Source: Pseudoscleropodium purum (lineage: Eukaryota; Streptophyta; Bryopsida; Hypnales; Brachytheciaceae). Taken from it: a DNA stretch of 64,000 nt. Shown one piece after another: positions 27,583 to 39,311 of this stretch (the stretch's first letter is position 1; the number at the start of each line of letters is the position of its first letter). The notes under the pieces are model-generated. The model did no database searches and was not told the origin of the DNA. It saw only the letters and a list, made by a program, of their open reading frames with translations. Location of the stretch: positions 21,855,410-21,919,409 of the forward strand of contig OZ017802.1 in NCBI GenBank assembly GCA_963969395.1. The letters run 5' to 3'. The position numbers were made by a program, and so were the translations under genes.

Positions 27583-28609
27583 CACTACAAGAGAAAGGCA
27601 TGTTTTAAGTGAGTTTTTAAGTATAGTCCTAGACATGAGATTTTAACCCTTAAATTCCCAAGTGACCATATATGGTTGATTTGAAATTTCAAGCTCATTT
27701 TGGTGTGGGCAGTTAAATTTGTTTGACTACTTTAAAAAAAAATTTCAAGCAATTTTTAGGATTAACTATTGAAAACTTTCATTTTTCACTAAAAAATGTA
27801 CATATATGATTGTTGAGACGTCTCCAAAGTCATATATGTCCATTAGTGGAAGAGTAAAACTTGCTAGCTTTACTTCATTTCCCAATTTTGAGCAATTTCA
27901 CTTGATTTGAGATCTAAAAATTTGTACTTATCGATTTGCTTTGAAAATGATCCCAATACAATGTGTAAAGTGTTTTTATGATTTTTCCCATTGAAAAGTT
28001 AAAAAATCAAGTGTTGATTTGGAGTTATTTGTAATTTATACTTATAAAAAAATTGCATCCCAACAATTGCAATGTGGATTGTGTAATGAGTTTAATAGCT
28101 TTTTGTACGAAACTAAGTCTTTTGATAGTGCATTTTAGTATATTAATACAATTTGTAGTTGTTCATGTGACCTCCAATCTCAAAAAAAATTTATGAGCAA
28201 ATTTTTGAAACATTGTGGTGTAAGGCAAAATACTAAAAATAAAAAACAAACATTTTTTTATTATAATCTCACAAATTTTATGCAATTATGCACTCAAAAT
28301 TGGTATATATACTAAGAAACAAGCTCTTTAAACATCCACGCAGTTAGATTTTGAAAAAAAAACAATTTGCTCCTTTGGAGATAATTATAAATCCATGCTC
28401 TTTTTTCATAGTCAAAATACACTTGAAAAGGCTTGGGCATTTAGGGATTAAGTAATGACCTTCAAGAAGATTTTCAACAAAAATTTACTTGAAATACATG
28501 TGTTTTTAGTAAAATTTTGCTAAAAATCTCCTTAAAGATCATTACTTAAAATCTTATGTTTAGGACTATACTTAAAAACTCACTTACAACTTCCCTTTCT
28601 CTTGTAGTA
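27583..28609. mobile_element. Small CACTA-like non-autonomous element with long terminal inverted repeats
   Basis: The left end begins CACTACAAGAGAAAGG and continues through GTGAGTTTTTAAGTATAGTC. The right end is the inverted counterpart: GACTATACTTAAAAACTCAC, then CCTTTCTCTTGTAGT. The arms match over about 60 bp with a handful of differences. The outermost right base is A instead of the expected G. The flanking triplets CAT (27580-27582) and TAT (28610-28612) agree at two of three positions. The 1-kb interior is AT-rich with no open frame of interest. A deletion derivative mobilised by a CACTA transposase is the best reading. Confidence 0.72.
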
Positions 28610-29289
28610 TATAAACCATAGAAAATCAAGGAGAAAATGAACCTTCCAAACCTCCTAAACTCAACCAAAAATCATAGTCATACTTGAGATATAGTCATAG
28701 TACTTAATATAGTACCAATTTTCAAAAATAAAAAAATGCAACAAATACTACTAACAAGTATTTTTTCCAATCACCCATATCAACACATGTCAATCCTAAT
28801 TAAGTAAATTCCTAATGGTGAATAAGTTCTACACACTAGTGTGCTTTTGGAAGATGCCATGGTTGTTCCTAAAACAAAGACTCTTTAAAACTTTCACTTC
28901 ACTAATCCAAATGCGGAATGAACAGGCCTATTGTAAGCTTTTCAATGCCTTCCTCAAATCGACACTCCATAAGGTAGGTATGCCCAAATGTGCCATTGGC
29001 CTTAAACCGCCATCTATACAATGTATACATCTCCAAAGTTAGTTCTATACTCACATGGAAGAAACCTTTTTAGAACCAAACTTTGTTCCTTAATAACTTT
29101 TGCTGTTTTGCATACGGTATCCAAATGCCACGTTCTGTAGTGCATTGAAACTTCCTTTCACTTGCCAACAAGAACATATGAAAATCTGACCAGTCTAATA
29201 ATAGAAAACAGGCCCAGTAGCAAAAAGTGTCGGTTTGGGGAGTCCCTACCTTAGTAGAGTTAAGTGGACTTGCAAAAGCTAATTAAGGT

Positions 29290-29660
29290 TAGCACTCTGA
29301 CTTGGAAAGTGCCGAGACACGGTGTTTTGTTTCTGAGAAGCGCAGGCCGTGAGTCAATCCAATGAGCAAGAATGCAAGCCGACTGCCATGAGCCATAGAT
29401 CGCACCACTGGTACTGCCTGCCTGCATCCACCTGCCTTGGTCCGGCCCGCTTTCCCGCTCTGTTCGTCATGCTTCGCAAGTGCGGGCTGCCTACCCCGCA
29501 AGGACTCAATACTGTGCAAAAAGCTTGTCCAAACAGTGGGACCAGGATCGAAGTGCAGTCCATGGACTGAGGCGTTGAGGTGGTCTCCACACAATCCCAC
29601 TTCAGGTAGGAAACTTGTAGGGAATGATCTGGTTACCGCCTGTCTGAGTGACGGCACACA
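29290..29660. other. GC-rich patch with overlapping open frames on both strands, no gene recognised
   Basis: Base composition shifts sharply towards GC, and open frames appear on both strands at once. That usually reflects composition (few stop codons) and not coding. No motif is recognised. It may be part of a transposon insertion next to the 29669-30077 element. Confidence 0.3.
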
Positions 29661-29668
29661 TCTAAGTT

Positions 29669-30077
29669 AGAGCATTGCCACCATTTCGCAGGAAATGCGA
29701 CTCAACAAACTGGATGTACAGTGTTGACTTTGCTCACCTAGGCTCGGTGCTATCTTGCTCTCCCACTCTCTTATGGCATGACACCACAGCAAGTTTGTTT
29801 TTAAACTACTGTCCATGCACAGTAAGATGGTGTCCTTCCATGATATTTGGACATGTGGTTGCCACAACAAAAAGCTGCCAATTATTCCTTGAGATACCCC
29901 GAAATTGCAGCTCAGTATAGCATGAAGATGGCATGGAAGATGCCATGCCTTGGGATGTTTTCAAGTGGCCTGGCTTAGATTTCTTAAAGTCGGAGTCCAC
30001 AATGGGGGTTCAAGTGACTCCTGGGCTCTGTAACCATTATGCCATGTCAAAATTATGTATAACATTGGCAATGCTCT
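29669..30077. mobile_element. 409-bp inverted-repeat element with 5-bp target duplication
   Basis: The ends are AGAGCATTGCCA (29669-29680) and TGGCAATGCTCT (30066-30077), perfect 12-bp inverted repeats. AAGTT lies directly outside both (29664-29668 and 30078-30082), giving a 5-bp direct duplication. The interior contains a small palindrome, ATGGCAT-GGAAG-ATGCCAT, near 29930. There is no credible coding capacity. The superfamily is unclear: TTA/TAA at the borders might suggest a Harbinger-like MITE, but the direct 5-bp duplication fits the sequence better. Confidence 0.65.
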
Positions 30078-30082
30078 AAGTT

Positions 30083-33000
30083 AAAGCATCACCAATGCTT
30101 CAACTTCACATGCAACGTGAAAAAACATTTATAGGGTTAAGCTCTGAGCCACTTCCAATAGTCCCAACCCACTTTTAATGGCAACTCCACATTTTTTGGA
30201 AATGTCATGCAGTGCTTCTTGATTCATCTCTAGTTCTCCACAACAACCTTGTTGTAACTTTGTTGATGATGGGACCCTCTTGTGAATGTTGCACCTTCCT
30301 TGAATGGACACACAAAAAATATTCAAAAGACCAAAAAATACCACAGACAAAGCTTTGTAATGTCTCTCCAAGAAGAGCAGAAAGCAATAACGATGATGCA
30401 GTGGAGCCCAGAAGTGCCACCTTCCTACTATGGTGGAGCTTTTCTAAGGGTAGGGGGTCAAATGCAAAAGCCATGTCTAGTTCATAATTTTTGAACCTCC
30501 TAGACTGATAGGATCATCATTGTTAGTAGTTCAGCTACAGATACTAAGGTAAACGAATTTGTAGTAGGCAAATTACTAATGCCAAACACCTAGGAAATGA
30601 CCTAGCATTTCAATATTCCAACAATTTATGACAAACTTTTTTCAGTTATAATGAGATTTGAACTACATTAGGTGGAGTTTGTAGCTGCAATCAATGTCTT
30701 CAATGATGGTGATGGAATGATTAGGGACTACAATAGGAACTTCTATTTTTTGAGTGGAAAATAGACTTTTAAATAATAAATAATTTTTTTAATTTTCTAA
30801 AAGATACAGAATATGATTGCAATGGAAGCATTTGTCTCCAATAAAAATTTCAGTTTTATTGGATTTATGCTTTAAAAGTTATATATAGTGAATGACAAAT
30901 TTGTCACACTATGTGTGATAGAAAAAAGGATCATTGTTTCTTGCAATCACCCTAATTGCCATCTTACTCACCTACAATAGTCACAATATTTCTTAAAATG
31001 GCCACAACATGAAGGCCTAAAAAAATCATTTCATTAAAGATAGTTTCAAGCTCATTTTTTTGGTGAAATTTGATCACAATGGTGTCTTTACAAATTGATA
31101 AGGAAGATTTATTATAAATTAAGAACTCAACATATCCCTTTTCTTGTAAAAAAACTAGAACATTGTACTAGTGGGTACAACTAAGACTGCATAATACTTT
31201 CAAAGGGTACTTGTCATTAGTAGACAAATCTACAATATGATTGACAACCAAAAATTGACTAGATAGCTTTCCTTTCTATGATTCATAATACTCAATGCCC
31301 AAATTCCAAATTCAAGCAAAATGCTACCAATCTTTCTTGCATTCACCCATCATGGATATATTTTTTTGTTGGTTTTGGGATTGTCTAGAGACTCTTTTGG
31401 GACAATTGAACGACACACTTCAAAAAGTTATAACAAATTCATACTTTGTTAAAAGAAAATTCAATTGGTATTTCTATTTGTGAACTTGTCTTTATTTAGA
31501 ATTTAAAAAAAAAATTTCAACAATGCCATTAGGGCAAACCAATCATTATGCATGTCATATACTAGTTTACTTTAATACAAATCCATGCTATAAACAATGT
31601 TGTTAAACATAGTTTTTCACATTATTTTTATGAGAATTATAGCAAACAATGAAGCCAATTCATTTATATGGATTGAAATAGTAGGCACTAAATAGAGATT
31701 TAATGCATTCTAAACTTTGCCATAAGTACATTTCAATAACTTTGCTAGTAAGATCATCCACATTTGATTTAGTTCCATATATCAATTTTGCATTTCCATG
31801 TATATAAATTGAGCCTTGTTAATGGCATTAATTAAAAATATGTAACAATGTTGAATTGTTGTTAACATCCAGAAACATATTATATATGTAATAGATAATT
31901 CTACCATTATTACTATAATGATGATGACATTGATGATCAATAGTAAATCTCAATGAACTTAATAATTGAAGCGTAGAAAGAAGATTACAAGTGCTTTATA
32001 CAAGTTAGGGATAGGAGGCATGACAATTCACATTGAATATGTCAAAACAAAGTAATTGTATGTTTTCCATAACTTCAAACCTCATTTAAACATAGTAATT
32101 CAATTTTTTCCAAGAATCTTTCAACTTAGAAAATATGGGGATTTACATTGTCTTTTTGCTCCAAATTTGTTTGTAATTTTCATTATCCATTCAAAAGTTG
32201 TGGAAAAAGTTATGAAAGAGAGAATGAAAAATTAACAAATCTCTTTGTTCTTGTCTAAACTTTGTCCATAGCTTCCTAATTAAATCTTCAAATAACAAAT
32301 GAATTTTTGAGTTCAAATTCAACTTGAATCACCATATTTTACTAGTAGAGCAATTTTGAATTAAAAAAATTATTGTATTGAAATGAGGTCCAAAATTCTT
32401 CTAAGTTCTCAATTTTTGCGTTTTCAAACAATGCATGGTGGAAGCTTTGCCCTTGCTTAGAATTATCTCCAATTCTTAGTATGCTTACAATGCATGCAAT
32501 TGGAGACACTATTTTCATTTTGTTTAACGTAATCATATTTTGTGTAAGACTAAATATTTTGTTGACACCTATTTGTAAATTGTAATATCAAAGAACACTT
32601 AGATCAAGAAAGACCTAAACCATTATGATGAGAGGAACAAAGACACATAATGTCAATGCAATTTGAGAGTCTAGTTGTTGCCCCATTGCAACATGTTTTA
32701 ATTGGTTTAGGAGAGGTATATTAAGACTGATAATAGTCACTGATTGCCTTGTACAAATTTTCAACAAGATAGGTATGAAGTAAAAATTTCATTGGTTTGG
32801 TAGTGAAAGAAATATGAGAGAAATCTTTAAAGAAGGGTGCTCTAAAAGTGACCCTATTCTAAAAGCAACCACTAACATAGAGGTACATTTTTCTTTCTTC
32901 AATGTATGAATTGTATACATTTTATGAGGTGGTTGCTTCTAATAACTATTGTGTTTTGGCTTCACAAATTTGTAAGTATTTCCACAAAGGTTCAAAAAAT

Positions 33001-33575
33001 ATGAAATGACTTGGGTAAGATGCCAATTCCATTTTCTTCCTACAAAAATTGATTGAAAATTGTTTCAAGGAATTTAGCTTCCTCCAAAGACAATTAGCTC
33101 CTAAAGAGTGCTTTAAGAATAGACTACCTTACTACTACCAACCAATATTAACTTAGTGACTGTGGATCCATATAACATAATCTAAATGCACAAGATTTTT
33201 GCAATTGTGGCATGTTTTGATTGGTTAAGCAATCAAAGAAGTCAAATGCTTCAACTCTCCTACATTATCTCTAAAAGACCAAGTTGGGTTTTTTGGCAAC
33301 ATAGAAATTTTGGATAGGTGCATGTGACTAGAGATTTTCATGTTTTTGGCCCAAATTTTAATAGAAGGTATAGACAAGCAATATCTTTCATGTGCATTAA
33401 ATTTTAGGACATTTGGAAATATGAATCAAAAGTTATAAACTAATATGTAGTTTGTTTTTCAACTAGGGTAGTCTAGGTAGATCTAAAAAAATCATTTTTT
33501 TCAAAAATTCAAATTTGAAATTGGTTTTTTAGATTTATATATATATAAAGCTTTCAATCATTCTATATTGATCAA
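30083..33575. other. Intergenic DNA with a dispersed repeat shared in inverted orientation with 44100-44260
   Basis: No gene is recognised; the overlapping open frames at 30205-30494 on both strands have no domain signature. About 32860-33070, read in reverse, matches 44100-44260: GGAA(T)GGCATCT and TTTTTGAACCTTTGTGGAA words lie in the same order. A short stem AAGTT-AAAGCAT/ATGCTT-AACTT follows the 29669-30077 element at 30078-30107. Confidence 0.45.
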
Positions 33576-33580
33576 TGAGT

Positions 33581-34195
33581 CAAAAGTTATAATGTGTTTT
33601 AGTTTGTGGGTACTTATCGATTTTCTAATTCAAAATAAACTTTGAAGTCTTTTATTGAACTCAATTTTCAATATTTTTGAAAAAGAATAAGAACATTAGC
33701 TGAAGATTATTTATTATAACATTACCACCATTAGAATTGGCATTTTTCAATTTCATAAATAAATTGTTAATAATTTAGTATTTTGAATCATTCTCTACAT
33801 CTTTCTACTTATCATTTTTTCCTATATGTTGTACAATTTCAAATGATCTAAAAAATTTCAAGCACATAGCCAACATGCCTTGAAAAATGAATCCAAAGAA
33901 GCACAAGCATTTTGAACATTTTTTCATACAAATGTGACCTCGTGAAGTGCAGCTGCCCATTTTTCCACAAGGACAAAAAAATGTTTTTTATCACTTCAAA
34001 TGCTAATATCTTGCAATCTACAAGTTGGAAATTTCTGAAACTTTTTTCATATCTTTTGGAATTAGTGTACTACAAGATCCTATGGTTACATGTGTCTAAG
34101 AATGTTTCTTTTTAAAAAATTTGAAACTTGTACAAGAAATCATAGTTTTGGAACATTTTTGGTGAAAACATAATCAAGGAATTTTAGGGGTTAAG
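33581..34195 (+). repeat. Dispersed ~600-bp repeat, copy A
   Basis: Collinear with 37010-37600 along its whole length. Shared words include TCAATATTTTTGAAAAA, AGTATTTTGAATCATTCTCT, TATATGTTGTACAATT and CAAATGATCT. Divergence is substantial, with many indels. Shorter relatives occur at 1670-1770, 19190-19345 and 26150-26270. Confidence 0.8.
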
Positions 34196-34211
34196 ATAAT
34201 TTCCAGTAAAT

Positions 34212-34332
34212 GCAAAGTAGGCCAAGTCATCAAGAATAATGGCAAGCAAATACCACTGACCTAGTTGCTTGCGGCTTAGTAGGTTCTAAGTTTCTAACCA
34301 GCGATTATTCTTGATATCTGGGTCCACTTTGC
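34212..34332. repeat. Foldback: ~29-bp imperfect inverted repeats around a 63-bp loop
   Basis: The left arm GCAAAGTAGGCCAAGTCATC (34212 on) and AAGAATAAT pair with the right arm ATTATTCTTGAT (34304 on) through CCACTTTGC (34332) with few mismatches. This may be a tiny MITE or a hairpin precursor. No target duplication was identified. Confidence 0.6.
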
Positions 34333-34344
34333 CATTACCTAGTC

Positions 34345-34975
34345 CATTATGGAAAACTATGTGTATACAGAGAACAAGTTTAACCTTGTAACGTTGCCAT
34401 GGACACTAAGTGTTGAATGGATGACAAAGAATTTTCTTGTATAGGACAAAAGTGCAACTATTCATCTTCCAAATTTCGTTTTGAAAAAAGAACATCTTCT
34501 TCAATAGTTTCACTTCCAAAGAATACTTTTCTATTTTTTTAAGCGACCGACTCCCTAGAAAATGATGATTTCTTCGGAGACCAGCCTGTCCTTATTACAG
34601 GGTCAAGCCTTTCGGGGTTGCTGCGGCAGCTTGGCGGTCAAGACTAACTATATATACAGCGTAACGGGAAGATGAGGGAATGACACGGAAAGACCGAGGC
34701 TTGTAAGGACCCACGGAATCGACTTGGAATTCATGTTCGCAACGGATTGACCATCATTCTGGAGGAGTGCACAGAGCAATTTTAAAGTTTATCAGCTAGC
34801 CAGGCCTCTGGTTTGGTTTGGTACGCAAAGCCCTGGCATGGCTGAGGCGGAACAATGGCATAACAGGGCCAATGGAGATTCATTAATTATATATCTTCCC
34901 AAGACCTGACTCTGTAAAAGGTGGGTAGCGCTTGGCCGGGAGTTTGAAGTAGAGTCCGTTTAGATGTATTACCTG
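34345..34975. other. Start of a GC-richer block, no gene recognised
   Basis: GC content rises from about 34540. A TATA-like CTATATATAC occurs near 34648 on the + strand, but no transcript start can be tied to it. Confidence 0.3.
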
Positions 34976-34978
34976 TAA

Positions 34979-35330
34979 CTACTTTTGAAGCGCGCATGAG
35001 CTGGATGATACTGGCACATCGACCAGACAGTTTGGGAGTTTTATGTGCTCTATGTATTTCAGTTTTGCTACACTATCCCGGGCATTATCCTGGACTTTTG
35101 CTTGCTGTTGGAGTTTTTTGAGGCTCATACACTTGTGTGGATTTGAATTGGACAGTGCATATAGTTTTGATGATAGCATTGGTTTGGCTGAAAGGTTAGG
35201 ATCTTTGTTTTCCTTCACCTTTACGCTGCATCTAACTGAAGCCTGTAGTGACAATCTTTCAGCGAGTGTAAGTACATCCCGAAATGTGAGATCAGACTTT
35301 AAAACTGAGGATTGAAGACTGGTGTGCCAG
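34979..35330 (-). CDS. Open reading segment of about 117 codons, possible exon of unknown gene
   Basis: On the minus strand the frame is open from about 35330 to a stop at 34979-34981. The translation is polar and not low-complexity (for example VLKSDLTFRDVLTLAERLSL and NPHKCMSLKKLQQQAKVQDN). The first ATG is at 35254. The opposite strand is also open over much of this stretch, so composition could explain it. I recognise no domain and see no convincing splice context. Treat it as a weak candidate. Confidence 0.2.
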
Positions 35331-35462
35331 GCTAGCTAGGCCAGCTATATTCGGTCGTTCAACTACTTTTTAAAGTGCCTTATGAGGGGAATGCCACAGG
35401 ACTTTCAAAAGCCAGTGATGAAACGATAAGTAGGTTAGCTAGATACGTACAATTTAATTTTG

Positions 35463-35845
35463 ATGTTTGAATCGGTTGCGCTAGTAGAAGTTCTCAAATT
35501 ACTTGAATTGCAAGAAAGTTCAGAAAGCATATCGATTATCGATAGTGAAGTGACCGGTGAGCTGTTTGAAAGCCGATTTTCGGGAGCTCCTATCGGCAAT
35601 CGAAGAGCACATGCGGAGGCAAGTGTGATAGGCCAGGAGATCGAGGAGACGTTGGAGGATCGGGATGCTAACAAAGTGATCAACGTGAGGGAGTTTGTCT
35701 CTGACATACTGACATTGAGGATGAATTGGGCTCCTCCTACTTTGACTCACTACTGCATGACGACTTTGTCGACATGGATAGCGGGACCACCCACGGAGTA
35801 AGACGTATGATTCACCGCTTGCGTGATGATCATATTCCAATTTAG
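35463..35845 (+). pseudogene. Acidic small-protein gene broken by an 8-bp tandem duplication; relative of 41072-41371
   Basis: From the ATG at 35463 the frame encodes an acidic protein with IGQEIEETLEDRD followed by KVINVREFVSDI. This aligns to the minus-strand gene at 41072-41371 (EMEEMLEGRELPDRVNVREL). Immediately after, the + strand carries CTGACATA CTGACATT (35701-35716), an imperfect 8-bp tandem duplication. Past it, the frame that matches the relative (DIEDELGSSYFDSLL, compared with EIQEELGEPYFDHFL) is shifted. That second frame stays open to a TAG at 35843-35845. Without the duplication the two parts would be one frame of roughly 125 codons. It looks like a recent or moderate-age pseudogene. 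A small intron is a less likely alternative, because no GT-AG pair fits the duplication. Confidence 0.62.
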
Positions 35846-35849
35846 TTCT

Positions 35850-37005
35850 CGTCGTTCAAACTTGGAGGCCATGCTTATCATATGTAATTAAAGATCATTC
35901 AACCTCACATTCACAATGCATGCACAATTGTTACAGATTGGATTCATTCATTACCAGAGGCCGCAGGACTAGCTCGTTAGAGTCTTAGAGATGGAAGTAC
36001 TTACTTAACTAGGAAGTGCAAAATTAGGCACCTTTAGAGTAAAGCTGAGTTAGTGTACTTACGAAATAATTTAGCTTGGAATACGAACAATGTAGAATCG
36101 ACAGTTGAGACCAGTTAACGAGGGGTGCATGTACGAGACTCTGTACGTGATTCGCATGTAGCAGTGTATCTGAATGATCTACATCTCTTTTTCAATTCTA
36201 GCCTCTTAAGCCGATTCTTTCTTTGATTTCATTTTAGTCCTTCGATACGAAACCTACGCATATTTCTCCTGTTAGAAACGGAGGTATGTACCCCAATACC
36301 GCCGATTCTCAAGTTTGCAATTGCAAAGATATATGAAGTCCTTCAGTTTTGATAAAAAAGCATGAGGAATCATTTTTCTTCGTCACACTATGCTGTAGTC
36401 AGTTGAAGCAAGACACCATCTGCAAGTCTATGGGTCGGTTTAATTGTGTAAGAGCATTTCAACAGTATTCAGGCTACGAATGAAGAAGAGAGAGGGAGAG
36501 CACTTGAGGCTTTGCATGTATCAATATCATTGATACCTTTCAACTGGCTGTGCTCCTGTAGTTGAGAAAACTCATACGCTGTAGAAACTTGAATGTTAAT
36601 CCTCTTGAAAAGCTGAAAGTACTCTCCTTCTCCCTCACTAACTCAAAGCTAGAATGAAAGTTTTGAGTTTTGAGTTCAGCAAATGTTGCAAATTTGTAAT
36701 AACAATTTAAAAAATGTTATTTGGTTTCTAGTTGGTCAGTTTCGAAGCTTTGGGCTTGAATTCAAGTCGCTGTCTGAATTCGGTCAACTCCGACATACAG
36801 ATAAAGAAAAGATGATTAAACTCCCGAAACAACTACATTCAGTTCTTTATTGCTGGATTAGTTAACCAAATCGTATAATGTTCGCAAACTTGGCGTTGTG
36901 GCTGTTAGATGGCTAATCCCCTGTCTGTCATACTCTTGGACCGACTCAACAATATCAAGAATTTGTAACAGTCATGGCAGTTTTAGGGTTTTGAATTTGT
37001 AACAG
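35850..37005. other. Intergenic, no gene recognised
   Basis: Mixed-composition DNA with only one short plus-strand open frame (36683-36865), which has no recognisable motif. Confidence 0.4.
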
Positions 37006-37009
37006 CCAA

Positions 37010-37600
37010 GAGTTATAAGGATTTTTTTTAGTTTGCGGGCAGTTATGGATTTCTTACTCTGAAATAAATTTTGAAATCCTTTATCATACCTAGTTTTCAA
37101 TATTTTTGAAAAAAAATAAAATCATAAGATGTAGATTGTTTATTACAACATTTCAACCATTGGGATTGGTATTTTTCAATTTCATATTTAAATTCTTAAT
37201 AATATAGTATTTTGAATCATTCTCTACTACTATTTACTATTTTTTTCTTATATGTTGTACAATTCCAAATGATCTGAAATTTCAAGCATGTGGCCAACTT
37301 GTTGTATAGGAAAAATAATCCAAACAAGCACCACCATTTTGGACATTTTTTCATAGAAAAGTAAGCTTGTGAAGTGAAGTTGCCACACTTTTTGTAGGAC
37401 AAAAAAATGATTTTAGTGAATTTGAATTCTTATATCTTGTAATCTTCATGGTAGAAATGTTTGAAAATTTTATCACATGTTAGATCCTATCATTACATAT
37501 GTAAAAAGAAGATTTTTTTCAAGAATTTGATATTTGTACTAAAAATCGTAATTTTTGAGCTTTTTTTAGTGAGAATTTAGTCATGGAACTTTAGGAAATA
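37010..37600 (+). repeat. Dispersed ~600-bp repeat, copy B
   Basis: Collinear with copy A (33581-34195) and in the same orientation, about 3.4 kb downstream. Together they bracket the GC-richer block that contains the broken acidic gene. Confidence 0.8.
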
Positions 37601-37672
37601 ATCAACATTATTTTGAGCAATACTTTTCTAATTCCATTGGACAATAATTGATAGTCAAGGTTGTTACACAAG

Positions 37673-37800
37673 CCAAGTTAAGGTCACTGGATATATTAGT
37701 CAAATGATCTAGATAGACATTTTGTCAAATGGCATCTAATGTAACCAAGTCAAGGTCAATGGACATCTTCGTCAAATGATCTAGATGGACATTCCTCGAA
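37673..37800. repeat. Tandem pair of ~60-bp direct repeats
   Basis: Copies at 37673-37735 and 37744-37800 share CCAAGT-AAGGTCA, GTCAAATGATCTAGAT and GACATT words at a 71-bp period. Confidence 0.75.
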
Positions 37801-38148
37801 AATTGGGTGTCATTCATTGACTATGGAAAGAAAGAAGTGTCACTCAAAAGGAACGTTATCCATAATCGATCCAAAATCTAAAATGAGATCCCTACATTTG
37901 AACCAAAAAATGTCACAATTTCTTGGTTATTGATTATACAAAATATACACAATCAAAACATGAAGTGTAAAAAAATCTATTAGTTATTGGACTTTAGTAC
38001 ACCTAATTAAAGACTCTACTTTGAAAATTTATAACTAATTCATTTGATGTCCAAATAATGCATACTATAATGTGATGAAATTCTCTTCCAATTGCCAATA
38101 AAATATGTTAAAATAATTAATTTAAAAAATAATGACTATGTTTAGTTG

Positions 38149-38262
38149 TAAATATTAGGGTTGTCTATAGGTGAATATAACTTAGAGAACAAGTAATGCA
38201 TTAAAAAAAGTTGTAAATACTAGGGTGAATATAACTTAAAGAACAAGTCATGCATTAAGGAA
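38149..38262. repeat. Tandem pair of ~50-60-bp direct repeats
   Basis: GTTGTAAATATTAGGGT with GAATATAACTTAGAGAACAA recurs as GTTGTAAATACTAGGGT with GAATATAACTTAAAGAACAA, each followed by ATGCATTA. Confidence 0.75.
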
Positions 38263-38506
38263 AGTCTAGGCTTTGTAGAGGATAGTTTGACTTTCGACAG
38301 ATGTGCAAACACAACAAAAAGAAATTAATAAATTAATAAAATTAATAATTTTTTTGATGAAATACAGAAGTTGACTTTCATTGACAAATTCTCACACATA
38401 AGTTAACTTTTTTGCAATTGCACATTCTCATGCAGTCAAATGGTCTATCCAAGGCCTACAACTTTCTGTAATGCGAATCAAACTAACAGACTTCGATTGA
38501 ATAAAC

Positions 38507-39110
38507 TTGACTACTCCATCACGTATGGAAATATTAAGCAAAAAAGCAAACTTGACTACTCCGCCATTCTATTTCTCCAGGACTGACTCGGAGTCGGCTC
38601 TGAAGCTGCTTTCTGCCTCTTCGCATATTCGACCATGGACCGAAGTACACCTGTGTGCCCAAATGCTTGACAGCAATGTCGTACAAGCCAGGGTGCTTTC
38701 CGCCAAAGCCTTCGGTCCTCGGACGTAAAATGAAAATATCAAAGATTGACCGCATTCAAAAAGTGCCGGCACTGGTTTTATATTCGTGTCGTCTTGAATT
38801 CTCGTTTGAACCAGCGTTCTTTTGGGGAACAGTGCCAGCCACAAGCTAAGCTAGCCCACAACAAGCCGGCTTCGCAGCACAGGCAGGCGCAACTGTGGAG
38901 GGGCGGAGTCTCACTGACAGGATACAACCTGTCAGAGAGTGCGAAGTTTCGCCCCCACAAAAGAAACGCTGGTTTGAACTCTCTCATGCTGGACTTCATA
39001 TCTGAATTGCAAAGACAAAGTGAGCACCTACAGTAAAACTTAACACTTTCCCACAAGACTTGGAGGCCATCCAAGCTAGCTCTTTCAACTAACTTATTAC
39101 ATATAATGTT
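38507..39110. other. GC-rich block open on both strands, no gene recognised
   Basis: Overlapping open frames on both strands (for example 38569-38844 minus and 38746-39036 plus) without any recognised motif. They most likely reflect base composition. Confidence 0.3.
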
Positions 39111-39148
39111 CAAGCAAATGTTCTCAATTCTTTTATTAGTTGGGGCAC

Positions 39149-39311
39149 GATTTTCCTGAACCCCAAGTTTCCTAAGCCTCGATTTTCTTAAGAGCCCCAA
39201 TTTTTTGTAATGCCCAATTTTCCCGAGTCCCAAGCAGTATTTAACTGAAGCCCCAGTTTTCCTTGGCTTCAAATTTCCTGAGACCAATTTTCCTGAGGTC
39301 CAATTTTCTGG
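39149..39311. repeat. Degenerate minisatellite of a CCCCAATTTTCCTGAG-like unit
   Basis: About nine variants of CCCAATTTTCCTGAG / CCCCAGTTTTCCTTGG / CAAATTTCCTGAGA follow each other at 15-25-bp spacing. The 211-codon minus-strand open frame at 38778-39413 runs through it, and its repetitive KLG/RK segment is an artefact of the array. Confidence 0.8.

Noticed and set aside
29289..29657. 122-codon minus-strand frame in a GC-rich patch
   Set aside because: Several frames on both strands are open at once, with no recognisable domain.
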